From: Peribacillus sp044761985
GTDB lineage: Bacteria > Bacillota > Bacilli > Bacillales > DSM-1321
Length of the DNA: 64,000 nt
NCBI RefSeq assembly: GCF_044761985.1
Contig: NZ_JBIWDK010000007.1
Span: 1 to 64,000 of the forward strand
Direction: 5' to 3'
Of this stretch, positions 32,376-41,766 are shown in pieces. A model generated the notes under the pieces. It was given only the letters and a program-made list of their open reading frames with translations. It was not told the DNA's origin and ran no database searches. Both the position numbers and the translations under genes were made by a program. Position 1 is the first letter of the stretch; the number at the start of each line of letters is the position of its first letter.

Positions 32376-32452
32376 AACCTTAGGAGAGGGGGCCTAAAAA
32401 GGCGGTCACCTAAGGGATCGTGAGCAGGTAAATACCTGACTCTTTTTCCATT
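32376..32452 (+). ncRNA. Candidate structured RNA with terminator, unassigned
   Basis: CCTTAGG / CCTAAGG outer stem enclosing GGCCT-AAAA-AGGC, then a second hairpin GAGCAGGTA-AA-TACCTG-A-CTC followed by five T. On the opposite strand the first hairpin is followed by TTTTTTG and T7, so either strand could be the transcript. It lies in a 530-bp intergenic region (32211-32740) without genes and does not match a riboswitch consensus I know. Confidence 0.4.
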
Positions 32453-32740
32453 ATACTCCTTTTGAATCGGAAGATAAACACCCCTTCCTCTAGGTTACAA
32501 TAAAAAATATATTTTCTGTATGTTCATCACTCCATTTATATCTGTTATGGTGCGAATGGATGGTATTTTTGATGCCTGTGTTTTTCATGGAAAAAAGGAC
32601 TTGGAATTAATTTGGGAAAAATGATAAACTAGCTATATCAGTGTGTAGAGATATTGGTCTTTCTTTTGGGGGGCCAAAAATATATGTCTCATGATACGTC
32701 TGCCATCTGAAATATTTTTTTATATGGGAGATGGATCGAT

Positions 32741-33238
32741 ATGCACGGGGAAACAAGATTACCAAGAGGCGGAAAAGAATTTATATTGTTTTTAGTCATC
32801 ATTTCCATTCTTTCTGTCAACATTATCGCACCACTTATTATGGCATTTAAATTTGGATTCACGAAGGACGTGTATGTTGATACGTTAAAAGTGATTCCGT
32901 TTGTTTGGGTTTGTGTCATTATATTGGTACCATTTGTGGTAAATCCACTTGTTACTAAGCTTGTACAAAAGTTTGCTGGACCGACGGACGGCTTTAATGC
33001 ACGGGTGCTGTTCACGATATTATTTAGCGTGACCATCTTGTCCGTTTTACTGACAGTTATCGGATCTTGGATTGGCATGGGGGAAATTAGCTGGAAGCCG
33101 ATTTATACGTTCTTTTATGACTGGCCACGTAACTTCTTTATCGCATTCTGGGTTGAAACGTTGATCGCTCAACCAGTAGCCAGGTTTGCCATGAAGAAAT
33201 TGCATGAAAGTCAAGCACGTAAAGCCGTAAATGCTTAA
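32741..33238 (+). CDS. DUF2798 domain-containing membrane protein
   Basis: 165 residues with four membrane helices arranged as two repeats of the DUF2798 unit. The second repeat ends FYDWPRNFFIAFWVETLIAQPVARFAM, the most recognisable family motif; the first has NIIAPLIMAFKFGF. ATG after GGGAGATGG. No function is known for the family. The leader upstream contains an imperfect hairpin (CCATCT/AGATGG) that includes the ribosome site. Closed by a strong terminator. Confidence 0.8.
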   Translation: MHGETRLPRGGKEFILFLVIISILSVNIIAPLIMAFKFGFTKDVYVDTLKVIPFVWVCVIILVPFVVNPLVTKLVQKFAGPTDGFNARVLFTILFSVTILSVLLTVIGSWIGMGEISWKPIYTFFYDWPRNFFIAFWVETLIAQPVARFAMKKLHESQARKAVNA

Positions 33239-33261
33239 ATCCCATACAGTACCACTCATAT

Positions 33262-33300
33262 AAGCCGATTGATTTTATTTTAAAATCAGTCGGCTTTTTT
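33262..33300 (+). terminator. Terminator after the DUF2798 gene
   Basis: AAGCCGATTGATTTT / AAAATCAGTCGGCTT long stem (one mismatch) followed by six T. Confidence 0.9.
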
Positions 33301-33423
33301 GATGGGGTCTTTAGAAAAGGTATGGAGAACCCGTCCATCGAGCGTATAATAATAGAAGGTATTGTGTAGAGTACAAGCTATCCATACAGGGATTGCAAGA
33401 GTGATTGGGGGAGGCAGATCATC

Positions 33424-35148
33424 ATGGAATTGTTGATTACCATGACGGAACGGCTCGGGATCATCGTGACGATTGCCTTTATCGTGACCCGTTTTCGTTT
33501 CTTTCGACAAATGTTGAATGAGGATCATTTTAACCGGAAGCAACAGGTCAAAGCCATTTTGTTCTTTGGGGTGTTCGGCATCATTGGCACCTATACCGGA
33601 CTGACATTGAGTCCCGAATCACTTGAGTTCAACCGATGGGTCGGGTCTGTCGGGGAAGATGAGGCCATTGCCAACTCCCGCGTGATCGGCGTTGTACTTG
33701 CCGGTTTATTCGGGGGATGGCGCATCGGACTTGGTGCTGGGATCGTCGCGGGGATTCATCGTTTTGCATTGGGAGGATTCACGGCGCTTTCCTGTGGGGT
33801 CGCCACGATTCTTGCCGGGCTGCTTGCGGGTCTTTTTTATAAGAAAAACAAACATGTTAAACTTTCCAAGGCTTTAATGATTGGGGCTCTCGCCGAAGCG
33901 ATGCAGATGTTCATCATTCTTCTTCTGTCGAAACCGACCGAACAGGCCTTTTCCCTTGTCGGGCATATTGGTATTCCGATGATTATCGCCAATGGCCTAG
34001 GCAGTGCCTTGTTTCTATTAATCATCCGAAGTGTTCTGAATGAAGAGGAGAAGGCTGCTGCTTTGCAGGCACAGAAGTCATTGAGGATTGCAAGGCAAAC
34101 CCTCGGGTACATGCGCCAAGGTATGAACGAAAAGTCGGCTGCCGCGGTATGCCGGATTTTGTTTGATGAAGTGAAGGCAAGTGCCATCGCGATAACCAAT
34201 GAAACGAAGATCCTCGCCCATATCGGTTTGGGGGATGACCATCACTCGCCGGGACGGCCGCTCCAGACAGAAATCACGCGCCAGGTGATCGAAGGTGGGG
34301 AACTGATCGTAGTGGGAAAACGGGATATTCATTGCCAGGTTTCCGATTGTCCGCTAGGGGCGGTCATCATTGGTCCTTTAAAGAAAGGGAATCAGACAGT
34401 CGGGACGTTAAAGTTATATTTTCGCCATGAAAAAGAAATCAACAATGTGGATGTCGAGTTGATGTCAGGGTTGAGTATGCTCCTCAGCTATCAACTGGAA
34501 GTGTCACAGCTCGATGATGCACAAAAATTGGCACAAGAAGCGGAGATTAGAGCCCTTCAGGCGCAAATCAATCCGCACTTCCTATTCAATGCTTTAAATA
34601 CGATCAACTCGTTAATAAGGATTGATCCAAACAAGGCAAGGAAAATGCTGCTTCACTTATCCCAGTATTTCAGAAAGAACCTAGCCAGTACGACGGTGGA
34701 GTGGACGACCTTATCGGAGGAACTTTCACATCTTCAAGCGTATGCGAATATCGAAAAAATGCGGTTTGTCGATAAGCTGCACATTCATTATGAAGTGGGT
34801 GAAGATGTTCTCCATGCGAAGATCCCGCCGCTCATCCTCCAGCCATTAATCGAGAACAGCATCCATCATGGGTTTAAAAACAAAACGGAAAACTGTTCGA
34901 TACATATTCTTCTTGAAAAAGAAACGGAAGCCTCGATTAGAATCGTCATAAGGGATAATGGGGCTGGTATCGAGCCAGGTCAGTTACAAAAGCTTGGCCA
35001 AGAAATCGTTGAATCCAAAAGCGGGACAGGCCTTGCCCTTTATAATGTGAACAAACGGCTTACGATGATGATGGGGCAGCAATCGGCCTTGAAGATTCGG
35101 AGTGAACCAGGAAAAGGCACGGAAATATCCTTTCGCATTCCAAAGTAA
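33424..35148 (+). CDS. LytS-type sensor histidine kinase
   Basis: 574 residues. N-terminal 5TMR-LYT membrane sensor (about 1-205), a GAF-like domain (about 225-365), then His_kinase domain with the phosphorylated His in QINPHFLFNALNTI (about 383). The HATPase domain has N-box IENSIHHGFKN and G-boxes DNGAGI and GTGLALYNV. The family responds to cell-envelope state or, in E. coli BtsS, to pyruvate. It forms a pair with the LytTR regulator that follows at once. Next to both is a CstA-type transporter, the same company as the BtsSR pyruvate system, so a pyruvate-sensing role is plausible. GGGGGAGG lies before the ATG. Confidence 0.88.
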   Translation: MELLITMTERLGIIVTIAFIVTRFRFFRQMLNEDHFNRKQQVKAILFFGVFGIIGTYTGLTLSPESLEFNRWVGSVGEDEAIANSRVIGVVLAGLFGGWRIGLGAGIVAGIHRFALGGFTALSCGVATILAGLLAGLFYKKNKHVKLSKALMIGALAEAMQMFIILLLSKPTEQAFSLVGHIGIPMIIANGLGSALFLLIIRSVLNEEEKAAALQAQKSLRIARQTLGYMRQGMNEKSAAAVCRILFDEVKASAIAITNETKILAHIGLGDDHHSPGRPLQTEITRQVIEGGELIVVGKRDIHCQVSDCPLGAVIIGPLKKGNQTVGTLKLYFRHEKEINNVDVELMSGLSMLLSYQLEVSQLDDAQKLAQEAEIRALQAQINPHFLFNALNTINSLIRIDPNKARKMLLHLSQYFRKNLASTTVEWTTLSEELSHLQAYANIEKMRFVDKLHIHYEVGEDVLHAKIPPLILQPLIENSIHHGFKNKTENCSIHILLEKETEASIRIVIRDNGAGIEPGQLQKLGQEIVESKSGTGLALYNVNKRLTMMMGQQSALKIRSEPGKGTEISFRIPK

Positions 35149-35169
35149 ATGAAGAAAGTGGGGAAGAAC

Positions 35170-35901
35170 ATGAAATCGGTCATTCGGACACTTGTCATAG
35201 ATGATGAACGTTATAGCCGCGAGGAATTGATTCATCTGTTGAAGCAGCATCCCTCCATCGATATAATCGGCGAGGGTGAATCTGGGGAACAGGCCATCGT
35301 CTTGGCGATGCAGCTGCAGCCTGATGTGATTTTCCTCGATGTGGAGATGCCGCTCATGAATGGGATGGAGGCAGCGAAGGCCCTCCAGGAATTGAAGAAC
35401 GTCCCGAGAATCGTCTTTGCGACTGCCTATCCTCAGTTCGGTGTGGAAGCCTTTCGTGTGGATGCGGTGGATTATCTATTGAAACCGTATGATGAAGAAC
35501 AATTGGCAGAGACGGTCAGCCGCCTTGAAAAACTATTCTTAAAGAAAGAGGAGAATAGGCCTGTCAAAAGCGCCGGAAGACTGGCTGTCGAAGTGGAGGG
35601 GGAAATCCTCTATGTTCATCCTCATGACATCATGTACATTTCACGGGAAGAAAAGGTATCGAAGATCGTCACGGTCGACCATGAATATGAAGTGAAAACG
35701 ACGATGAAGGAATTAGAAGAACGGTTACATGAATTCCCATTTTTCAGAATTCATAAAAGTTATCTGGTGCATTTGAATTATGTATTGCGTCTTACCCCCT
35801 GGTTCAATGGGGCGTACCAGCTTGAATTGAAAGGACGGGACGAAATGCTGTCCGTCAGCCGGACGTATGCCAAAGCTTTTCGAGCGGCCTTGGAGTTATG
35901 A
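35170..35901 (+). CDS. LytTR-family response regulator
   Basis: 243 residues from ATG 35170 (GGGGAAG upstream); the ATG at 35149 next to the kinase stop has no site. REC domain with phospho-acceptor Asp57 in VIFLDVEMP, DD at 11-12 and Lys in YLLKPYDEEQ. C-terminal LytTR DNA-binding domain from about 140 (VHPHDIMYISREEK ... FFRIHKSYLVHLNYV). Paired with the LytS-like kinase. The probable target is the cstA-like gene downstream, by analogy to BtsR. Confidence 0.88.
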   Translation: MKSVIRTLVIDDERYSREELIHLLKQHPSIDIIGEGESGEQAIVLAMQLQPDVIFLDVEMPLMNGMEAAKALQELKNVPRIVFATAYPQFGVEAFRVDAVDYLLKPYDEEQLAETVSRLEKLFLKKEENRPVKSAGRLAVEVEGEILYVHPHDIMYISREEKVSKIVTVDHEYEVKTTMKELEERLHEFPFFRIHKSYLVHLNYVLRLTPWFNGAYQLELKGRDEMLSVSRTYAKAFRAALEL

Positions 35902-36077
35902 TAGGTAAGAAAGAATCTGATATGAATCCAAGCGTGACTCTCAGATTCTTTCTCGTATACATGTGACAAAATTTTGAACATTTTACACGTTAATTCGACA
36001 TATGAACCTCTTACCCTCCGAAATCGACATGATAATAAGAATTCAATCTTTTCTGTCAATTCATCGTTTATACTATA

Positions 36078-36091
36078 TGTAAGCGATTCCA
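36078..36091 (+). promoter_or_regulatory. Putative CcpA cre site and -10 region of the cstA-like gene
   Basis: TGTAAGCGATTCCA matches the cre consensus TGWNANCGNTNWCA with one mismatch and lies just after a TATACT -10 (36069-36074). No good -35 is seen, as expected for an activator-dependent promoter. Confidence 0.5.
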
Positions 36092-36107
36092 AGGAGGGCA
36101 TAGACAG

Positions 36108-37559
36108 ATGTATACATTTTTAGGTGGAGTCATTCTATTACTAATCGGATATTTTACATATGGTAAATTCATAGAGAGAATGTTTGGTGTCAAAGCGGAC
36201 CGACCGACACCGGCATATGCGAATCAGGACGGCGTCGATTATTTGCCGATGAGCACGAGTAAGAATTCATTGATCCAATTATTGAACATCGCAGGGGTCG
36301 GACCCATTTTCGGTCCAATCATGGGAGCTTTATATGGACCTGTTGCGTTTATCTGGATCGTGCTTGGCTGTATCTTTGCAGGGGCGGTTCATGATTACCT
36401 AACTGGCATGATTTCAATCCGGAACCGTGGAGCGCATTTACCGGAACTTGCGGGTAAATTCCTCGGCAGAGTGATGAAGCATGTTGTCAATGCATTCGCC
36501 ATCCTGTTATTAATTTTGGTGGGTACGGTGTTTGTCACGTCCCCAGCATCCTTGCTTCATAACTTGATGAATGGCACGGTGAGCCTGACGCTCATCACGG
36601 TAGCCATTTTCCTATATTATATTCTGGCGACACTTCTGCCCATCGATAAAATCATCGGACGCTTTTATCCGATATTCGGGGCTTTATTATTAATCAGTTC
36701 CGTCGGAGTGGGTGGAGCCTTGATCATCCAACAAGCGCCGATACCGGAACTAACGTTATCCAATCTACATCCTGATAACCTGCCGATTTTCCCGTTATTG
36801 TTCCTAACGATTTCATGTGGGGCACTATCAGGCTTCCATGCAACACAATCACCGATCATTTCACGTACGACTCAAAATGAAAAACAAGGCCGGAAAATCT
36901 TCTATGGAATGATGATTGCAGAAGGAATCATCGCCATGATCTGGGCCGCGGCTGCCATGAGCTTATTCGATGGACCAGTCGGATTGAACGAACTACTTGC
37001 AACAGGTGGAACGGGATTAATCGTAAGTGAAGCGGCAAAAGTAACACTTGGAGCGTTATTCGGCACCATCGCCGTACTTGGAGTCATCGTCTTGCCGATC
37101 ACGTCCGGAGATACGGCTTTCCGAAGTGCACGGATGATCATTGCCGATTATGTGAAGTTTCCGCAACTGAAAATGAGCAGCCGCTTAGTCATCGCGGTTC
37201 CGCTGTTCGTCATTTCCATTGCCTTAACGCAAATCGACTTCAACATCCTATGGCGCTACTTCTCATGGGCTAACCAAGCAACAGCCGTCATCGCCCTATT
37301 CGTAGGAGCCATGTACCTGTACATCGCGAAGAAGAATTACTGGGTGTCCTTATTGCCAGGAACCTTCATGCTATATACGGTTTTGGTCTATATCCTAAAC
37401 GCCCAAATCGGTTTCCGATTATCGATGGATACCTCCTATATCATCGGAGCCATCGTCAGCGTCATCCTGGTCATCACCTTCTTCGTCGCAGCGAAAAAAC
37501 AACGAGCCGCCAACATCCCGCTCGAAGAAGACCTTTCGTATTATAAGAAAACTGCTTAA
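36108..37559 (+). CDS. cstA: CstA-family carbon-starvation/pyruvate transporter
   Basis: 483 residues, shorter than E. coli CstA (about 700) but typical of the short Gram-positive form. About 12-13 membrane helices. Family signatures include VDYLPMSTSKNSLIQLLNIAGVGPIFGPIMGALYGP near the N-terminus (given here only as landmark) and SGFHATQSPIISRT in the middle. CstA/BtsT proteins import pyruvate and possibly peptides at the cytoplasmic membrane. Adjacent LytS/LytT-type genes and a cre-like site suggest induction by an extracellular metabolite and repression by glucose. AGGAGG precedes the start. Confidence 0.88.
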   Translation: MYTFLGGVILLLIGYFTYGKFIERMFGVKADRPTPAYANQDGVDYLPMSTSKNSLIQLLNIAGVGPIFGPIMGALYGPVAFIWIVLGCIFAGAVHDYLTGMISIRNRGAHLPELAGKFLGRVMKHVVNAFAILLLILVGTVFVTSPASLLHNLMNGTVSLTLITVAIFLYYILATLLPIDKIIGRFYPIFGALLLISSVGVGGALIIQQAPIPELTLSNLHPDNLPIFPLLFLTISCGALSGFHATQSPIISRTTQNEKQGRKIFYGMMIAEGIIAMIWAAAAMSLFDGPVGLNELLATGGTGLIVSEAAKVTLGALFGTIAVLGVIVLPITSGDTAFRSARMIIADYVKFPQLKMSSRLVIAVPLFVISIALTQIDFNILWRYFSWANQATAVIALFVGAMYLYIAKKNYWVSLLPGTFMLYTVLVYILNAQIGFRLSMDTSYIIGAIVSVILVITFFVAAKKQRAANIPLEEDLSYYKKTA

Positions 37560-37561
37560 AG

Positions 37562-37588
37562 AAAAAACGCCACTTTGGCGTTTTTTTT
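37562..37588 (+). terminator. Terminator after cstA
   Basis: AACGCCA / TGGCGTT stem with CTT loop, A-run before and eight T after. Confidence 0.9.
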
Positions 37589-37620
37589 ATATTCAGGTAG
37601 GATTTTCGAGATAGAATAGA

Positions 37621-37649
37621 TTGACAAAAATATTTATTTATGCTATAAT
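37621..37649 (+). promoter_or_regulatory. Consensus sigma-A promoter for the methyltransferase gene
   Basis: TTGACA (37621-37626), 17 bp, TATAAT (37644-37649): a perfect consensus. A CTCCTGGCCAGGGG hairpin lies in the leader before the gene. Confidence 0.85.
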
Positions 37650-37729
37650 TTACAGTTAAAATTTTTGTGTGTATAATGAGGTTCTCCTGGCCAGGGGAAT
37701 CTTATTTTTGTTATACGGGGGATGAATGT

Positions 37730-38647
37730 ATGAAGAAGAACGAATCAAGTATGACTTCCTTAATATCAGCCTTTGGTCGGGCTTACCATAGTCAATACGA
37801 CACACCCAAAATTTTTGATGATTTTATTGTAAAAGATTTAATTAGCCAAAAAGAATTTACGGATATTCAAGAGAACATGATTAAAGGCATTCCATTCTTT
37901 AATGATAGCATAGCAAAGAAATTTCAAGATGATCCAGATGAAATTTTAAAATGGATTACACAAGTTCAACTTTCTCCAACTCCTTTAGCACGTGCTGCCT
38001 ATTGCGAAAATGTAGTACGCCATGAAATCGTGCTGGGCGTTCAACAGTATGTCATCTTAGGAGCGGGATTAGATACCTTTTGTTTCCGACACCCGGAATT
38101 AAACGAAAGCATCGATATATTTGAAGTGGATTATCCAGCTACACAAGACTTTAAAAAGATCAGGCTAGAAAATGCAAATTATCAAATCCCGGATACCCTT
38201 CATTTTGTTCCAATGGATTTCACCCGACCATTTGCCATTCAAGATCTTATTGGAAAAGGTTTCATGCCTAACAAAAAAACCTTTCTTAGTCTTTTAGGTG
38301 TTTCATATTATTTAACAAAAGAAGAACATGCCAATTTGATTAATGAATGGTTTGCCAAGCTACCTTCAGGGAGTTCGATCGTATTTGATTATGCAGATGA
38401 CAACCTTTTTGAAGAAAAAGGGCTGTCCAATCGAGTGCAAAATATGGTTCAAATGGCATCAGCTAGTGGCGAGCCCATGAAATCATGTTTTACTTATGAA
38501 GAAATGGAGAAAATGTTAGAAAACTCAGGTTTACTCATCTATGAACATTTATCACCTGTTGCCATTCAAAATAAATTCTTTGGTGGTCGAACAGATTATT
38601 TGTCTGCATTCGAAACCATTCATTACATCCATGCTGTGAAAAAATAG
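37730..38647 (+). CDS. Class I SAM-dependent methyltransferase, LCMT-like family
   Basis: 305 residues from ATG 37730 with GGGGGATG upstream. N-terminal cap helices, then the SAM site: YVILGAGLDTFCFR (motif I, G-A-G-L-D-T-x-x-x-R as in leucine carboxyl methyltransferase-like proteins), acidic EVDYP for the ribose, FVPMDF. The family (TIGR00027-type) methylates O or N atoms of small molecules or protein C-termini; the substrate here is unknown. Transcribed alone from a perfect sigma-A promoter. Confidence 0.85.
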   Translation: MKKNESSMTSLISAFGRAYHSQYDTPKIFDDFIVKDLISQKEFTDIQENMIKGIPFFNDSIAKKFQDDPDEILKWITQVQLSPTPLARAAYCENVVRHEIVLGVQQYVILGAGLDTFCFRHPELNESIDIFEVDYPATQDFKKIRLENANYQIPDTLHFVPMDFTRPFAIQDLIGKGFMPNKKTFLSLLGVSYYLTKEEHANLINEWFAKLPSGSSIVFDYADDNLFEEKGLSNRVQNMVQMASASGEPMKSCFTYEEMEKMLENSGLLIYEHLSPVAIQNKFFGGRTDYLSAFETIHYIHAVKK

Positions 38648-38662
38648 TATGTCGCAAGAACT

Positions 38663-38697
38663 AGAACCTCCCAATCTCTCTATGATGGGGAGGTTCT
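38663..38697 (+). terminator. Hairpin after the methyltransferase gene
   Basis: AGAACCTCCC / GGGGAGGTTCT stem without a strong T-run; a weak terminator candidate. Confidence 0.5.
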
Positions 38698-38776
38698 TAG
38701 CATTTATATCTGATATTCCTTTGACATTCTTTTTTTGAATATCATAACCTTCTGCGGTTCCTGCCGGTATTTACTT

Positions 38777-38950
38777 TTACCCAAGGAAGTTTTGTATTTG
38801 ATGGATGGTCAAAATCGTGGTAAACAAGCACCCGAAGGAAGTTAAGATTATAATTTTTCTATTGTTTTGCTTTTCTTCAGGTTTAATGAATTCATGAATT
38901 TGTACAATCCATAACGCCATAGTGACAAGGGCAAGAATTCCAATGGACAA
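38777..38950 (-). CDS. Small membrane protein
   Basis: 57 residues from TTG 38950, which lies at proper distance from AGGAGGTG; the GTG at 38959 overlaps that site. Two hydrophobic helices (about 2-18 and 33-50) with a charged loop HEFIKPEEKQNNRKI. No family recognised. Single-gene unit in an otherwise empty spacer. Confidence 0.55.
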   Translation of the reverse strand: MSIGILALVTMALWIVQIHEFIKPEEKQNNRKIIILTSFGCLFTTILTIHQIQNFLG

Positions 38951-39233
38951 AACACTCACCTCCTAAAGACTGTTCATACGTATGTTTATCTTTAGTCTAA
39001 AATTCATTTCACAGTGTGACAAGTTACTGAAATTCCAGTTAACGTGTATTTCTTTCCTTGTCATTAATTTAACATAAATATCCATTCGTTGCTAAGCCTA
39101 TTTAAATCAATCTTTTCCTTGAACCTAGCCTTAAAAATTGTTTAGCAAATTAAAAACTATTCATTTTAATTTGGATAAAGTTTACAATCGTTATAACGAT
39201 GAATGGCAAGTGAATGGGGATGGGGGAATGATG

Positions 39234-39980
39234 ATGAAACAAGTTTTATACCTAGGGGCAATACTAGGAACGGTGCTTTTAACGGGATGTAGTACAAATC
39301 AGGAAGCGAATCAGACAAAGAGTGAAGAGGCGTCTAAAGTGTTAGGGGGTGAACAAACTATAGAGGGTGCACCTTTATCCAATCCTCCAATTGATGTTGT
39401 GGAAACAACGGGTCCCCTTCAATTGACGCAGGAACAAAAGGAAGAGTACCACAAGCAGTATGAGGAAATTGTCCATCAGGCGAATGAGACCAAAATAGGG
39501 ATTAATCTGGGCGTACCTTCGATTGAGGAGTTTGAACCCCAAGATTGGGCTGAGCCAAAAGACTATAAGCAGAGGATCCAAGAACATATGGATTTCTTCT
39601 TGGCAAGTGAACGTGAGGCATTAAGTAATCTACCTTCACAAACTAGTGAAGTCGTTATGGGTTCGAATGGAGAAAGGAAAAAAACGGCCCACCTTTATGT
39701 TAGCGATAAGATTTTTTCAGTAGAGGTTTCAGGTATGTTTGAGACACAATATAATGAAAATCGGGAAGGCCAAATGTTTTCAAAGGTAGATCAGATTACA
39801 TCACATATAGCCAGTTCTTCTAATGGAGAATGGAAGCAAACCTTCTCGGAGGCCAAACTTGTGGATAATGGCCGTACATATAGCCTTTTGATTGAAGGGG
39901 TGTATACTTTACATCGTATAGCCACAAAGAAAGCCTTCACGATTGAATTCAGTTGCAATGAATTTGGTGCTATTCTTTGA
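39234..39980 (+). CDS. Predicted lipoprotein
   Basis: 248 residues. Three ATGs in a row (39228, 39231, 39234) follow GGGGGA; the third has the best spacing. Lipobox LLTGC (Cys about 18). The mature protein has an acidic linker, then LTQEQKEEYHKQYEEIVHQAN (helix) and a C-terminal part with SVEVSGMFETQYNE and RTYSLLIEGVYTL. The pattern is beta-rich. No family named. Function unknown; it would sit on the outer face of the membrane. Confidence 0.72.
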   Translation: MKQVLYLGAILGTVLLTGCSTNQEANQTKSEEASKVLGGEQTIEGAPLSNPPIDVVETTGPLQLTQEQKEEYHKQYEEIVHQANETKIGINLGVPSIEEFEPQDWAEPKDYKQRIQEHMDFFLASEREALSNLPSQTSEVVMGSNGERKKTAHLYVSDKIFSVEVSGMFETQYNENREGQMFSKVDQITSHIASSSNGEWKQTFSEAKLVDNGRTYSLLIEGVYTLHRIATKKAFTIEFSCNEFGAIL

Positions 39981-40032
39981 TCAAGCATTATTTTACACGA
40001 CACCAAGCTTATAAAAGAAGGGATCAACACTC

Positions 40033-40791
40033 ATGAGTATCGTACAATTTTCGAAATTCGAGCAATACAAGGATCTGCTGTATAGCTTGCCGGCCTCGTA
40101 TACAGTGGACATGATCCGAAACGAGCAATTTCTGCTGGATCGGGATGAGAAGAAAAACCTCGAAATCTATTATGCTCCTTTTGAATATGTGAATGAACAT
40201 GCCAAGGTCGTGATCGCCGGAATCACACCAGGATTACATCAGATGAAGAAATCCTTTTCAACCGTCATTGAAGTCAAGGATTACATAGAAAGTGAGGAAG
40301 AAATCCTCCACGAAGTAAAGAAACAATCCAGCTTTGAAGGGCCGATGCGAAAGAACCTCGTCAAGATGCTGGATGAGCTGGGTTTACATGAATACTTGGG
40401 GCTATCCTCCACGATCGAGCTTTTCGCCGAGGCCAATTCCTTGGTCCATACAGGATCCGTCCTGAACTATCCGGTGTTTTATAAGGGAAAAAACTACAGC
40501 GGGACGACGCCGGACATCTTAAAGACGGAGCTCCTAAGGAAGCATATCATGGAAGGGTTTGCGACCGAAATCAGCAACATGGACCAGCCACTCATCATTC
40601 CGCTAGGCATCAACGTCTCCAAGGTCCTCACCTACTTGGCGGAACAGAATCACCTCGATGCTAGCAATCTGCTACTAGGATTCCCGCATCCTTCCGGGGG
40701 CAATGGACATAGGCACAGGCAATTCGCGGAGAATAAAGAACAGATGAAAGAGATGATCCGGGATTACTTCTCGAATCATCCAATCCAGTGA
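40033..40791 (+). CDS. Uracil-DNA glycosylase-superfamily-like protein
   Basis: 252 residues. VVIAGITPGLHQMK (motif A-like, GxxPG) and LLLGFPHPSGGNGHR (motif B-like, HPSxxN) are in the order and spacing seen in the UDG fold. The catalytic residues are not identical to classical Ung, so activity on uracil is uncertain. It may be a divergent or non-canonical glycosylase. A ribosome site (AAGAAGGGATC) is present. Monocistronic, sharing a terminator with the convergent IclR regulator gene. Confidence 0.6.
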   Translation: MSIVQFSKFEQYKDLLYSLPASYTVDMIRNEQFLLDRDEKKNLEIYYAPFEYVNEHAKVVIAGITPGLHQMKKSFSTVIEVKDYIESEEEILHEVKKQSSFEGPMRKNLVKMLDELGLHEYLGLSSTIELFAEANSLVHTGSVLNYPVFYKGKNYSGTTPDILKTELLRKHIMEGFATEISNMDQPLIIPLGINVSKVLTYLAEQNHLDASNLLLGFPHPSGGNGHRHRQFAENKEQMKEMIRDYFSNHPIQ

Positions 40792-40867
40792 AGCTGTAAG
40801 TTTGTGATTGTTCCGTGATCAATGGAATGAGAGATTCAAGGGCAGCCAGAGAATTTGTAGAATCATG

Positions 40868-40914
40868 ATAAAAGCCACCTGAGGAGGGAGTCCCTTCAAA
40901 CAGGCGGCTTTTAT
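40868..40914. terminator. Bidirectional terminator
   Basis: ATAAAAGCC-a-CCTG / CAGG-c-GGCTTTTAT stem (40868-40881, 40901-40914) between convergent genes. Confidence 0.75.
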
Positions 40915-40938
40915 TGGTTTGCATTTTACACAGATACA

Positions 40939-41739
40939 TTAAAAATGTGAGGAGTTCGATGTCGCGATGGCCCTACTAATTTTGGCTGCCGTGTCTAATA
41001 GCAATGGAAGAAATTCTTCTTGGAGAACTTCTTCACTGATTCTTCCAGCATGTGCGGAACAATTGATGGCGGCAATGACTTGTCCTTCAGAATTTTTTAT
41101 GGGTACAGCGATGGATCGGAGTCCTTCTTCGAATTGCTGATCAACCCCTCCCCAGCCCATTTCACGGACCTGATCCAAGGTGCTCAGTAATTGCTGCTTG
41201 TCCGCAATCGTTTTTTCTGTAAACGACTGAAGCGTAATTTGATCCAACCGTTTCTCTAGTTCATCTTTCTGAAGATTAGCTAGAAGCACGTGTCCCATGG
41301 ACGTCGCATAAGCAGGGAGGCGGGATCCGACATCCAGATTAATCGACATGATTCTTTTCGTAGGAACACGGGCAACATAGATGATTTCCGTGCCGTCCAA
41401 GACAGAAATGGAACTGGACTCACCTATTTGGGCAACAAATTCCCGCATGATGGGATAGGCCATATTCCAAATGTTCTTCGAAGAAATATAGGCATAGCCT
41501 AATGTCAGGGTTCGGGCTGTTAAGGAAAAGGATCCATTTATCGACTCTGCAAACCCTAGGTGAACCAAAGTAAGTAAGATCCTGCGTACAGTCGGTCTGC
41601 TTAAACCGGTTATTTTCGCCGCTTCACTTATGGTCAGTGTCGGAGTTTCCTGTGAAAATGCCTGAATAACAAGCAGCCCACGTTCTAGGGATTGGATATA
41701 GTCGCCACTTTTTATATTTTCTGAATATTCAGTTGACAT
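40939..41739 (-). CDS. IclR-family regulator of the catechol operon (PcaR/CatR-like)
   Basis: 266 residues. N-terminal winged helix (IQSLERGLLVIQAF ... ISEAAKITGLSRPTVRRILLTL) and a C-terminal IclR effector domain (GVDQQFEEGLRSIAVPI, AINCSAHAGR). Divergent from the catechol genes across a 180-bp spacer that carries inverted TTGTACGA half-sites. IclR members such as PcaR, PobR and CatR control beta-ketoadipate genes and bind aromatic intermediates, so activation or de-repression by muconate or adipate-type ligands is likely (inference). Confidence 0.85.
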   Translation of the reverse strand: MSTEYSENIKSGDYIQSLERGLLVIQAFSQETPTLTISEAAKITGLSRPTVRRILLTLVHLGFAESINGSFSLTARTLTLGYAYISSKNIWNMAYPIMREFVAQIGESSSISVLDGTEIIYVARVPTKRIMSINLDVGSRLPAYATSMGHVLLANLQKDELEKRLDQITLQSFTEKTIADKQQLLSTLDQVREMGWGGVDQQFEEGLRSIAVPIKNSEGQVIAAINCSAHAGRISEEVLQEEFLPLLLDTAAKISRAIATSNSSHF

Positions 41740-41766
41740 GAATGATACCCCCTGTGTAAAATAAAG

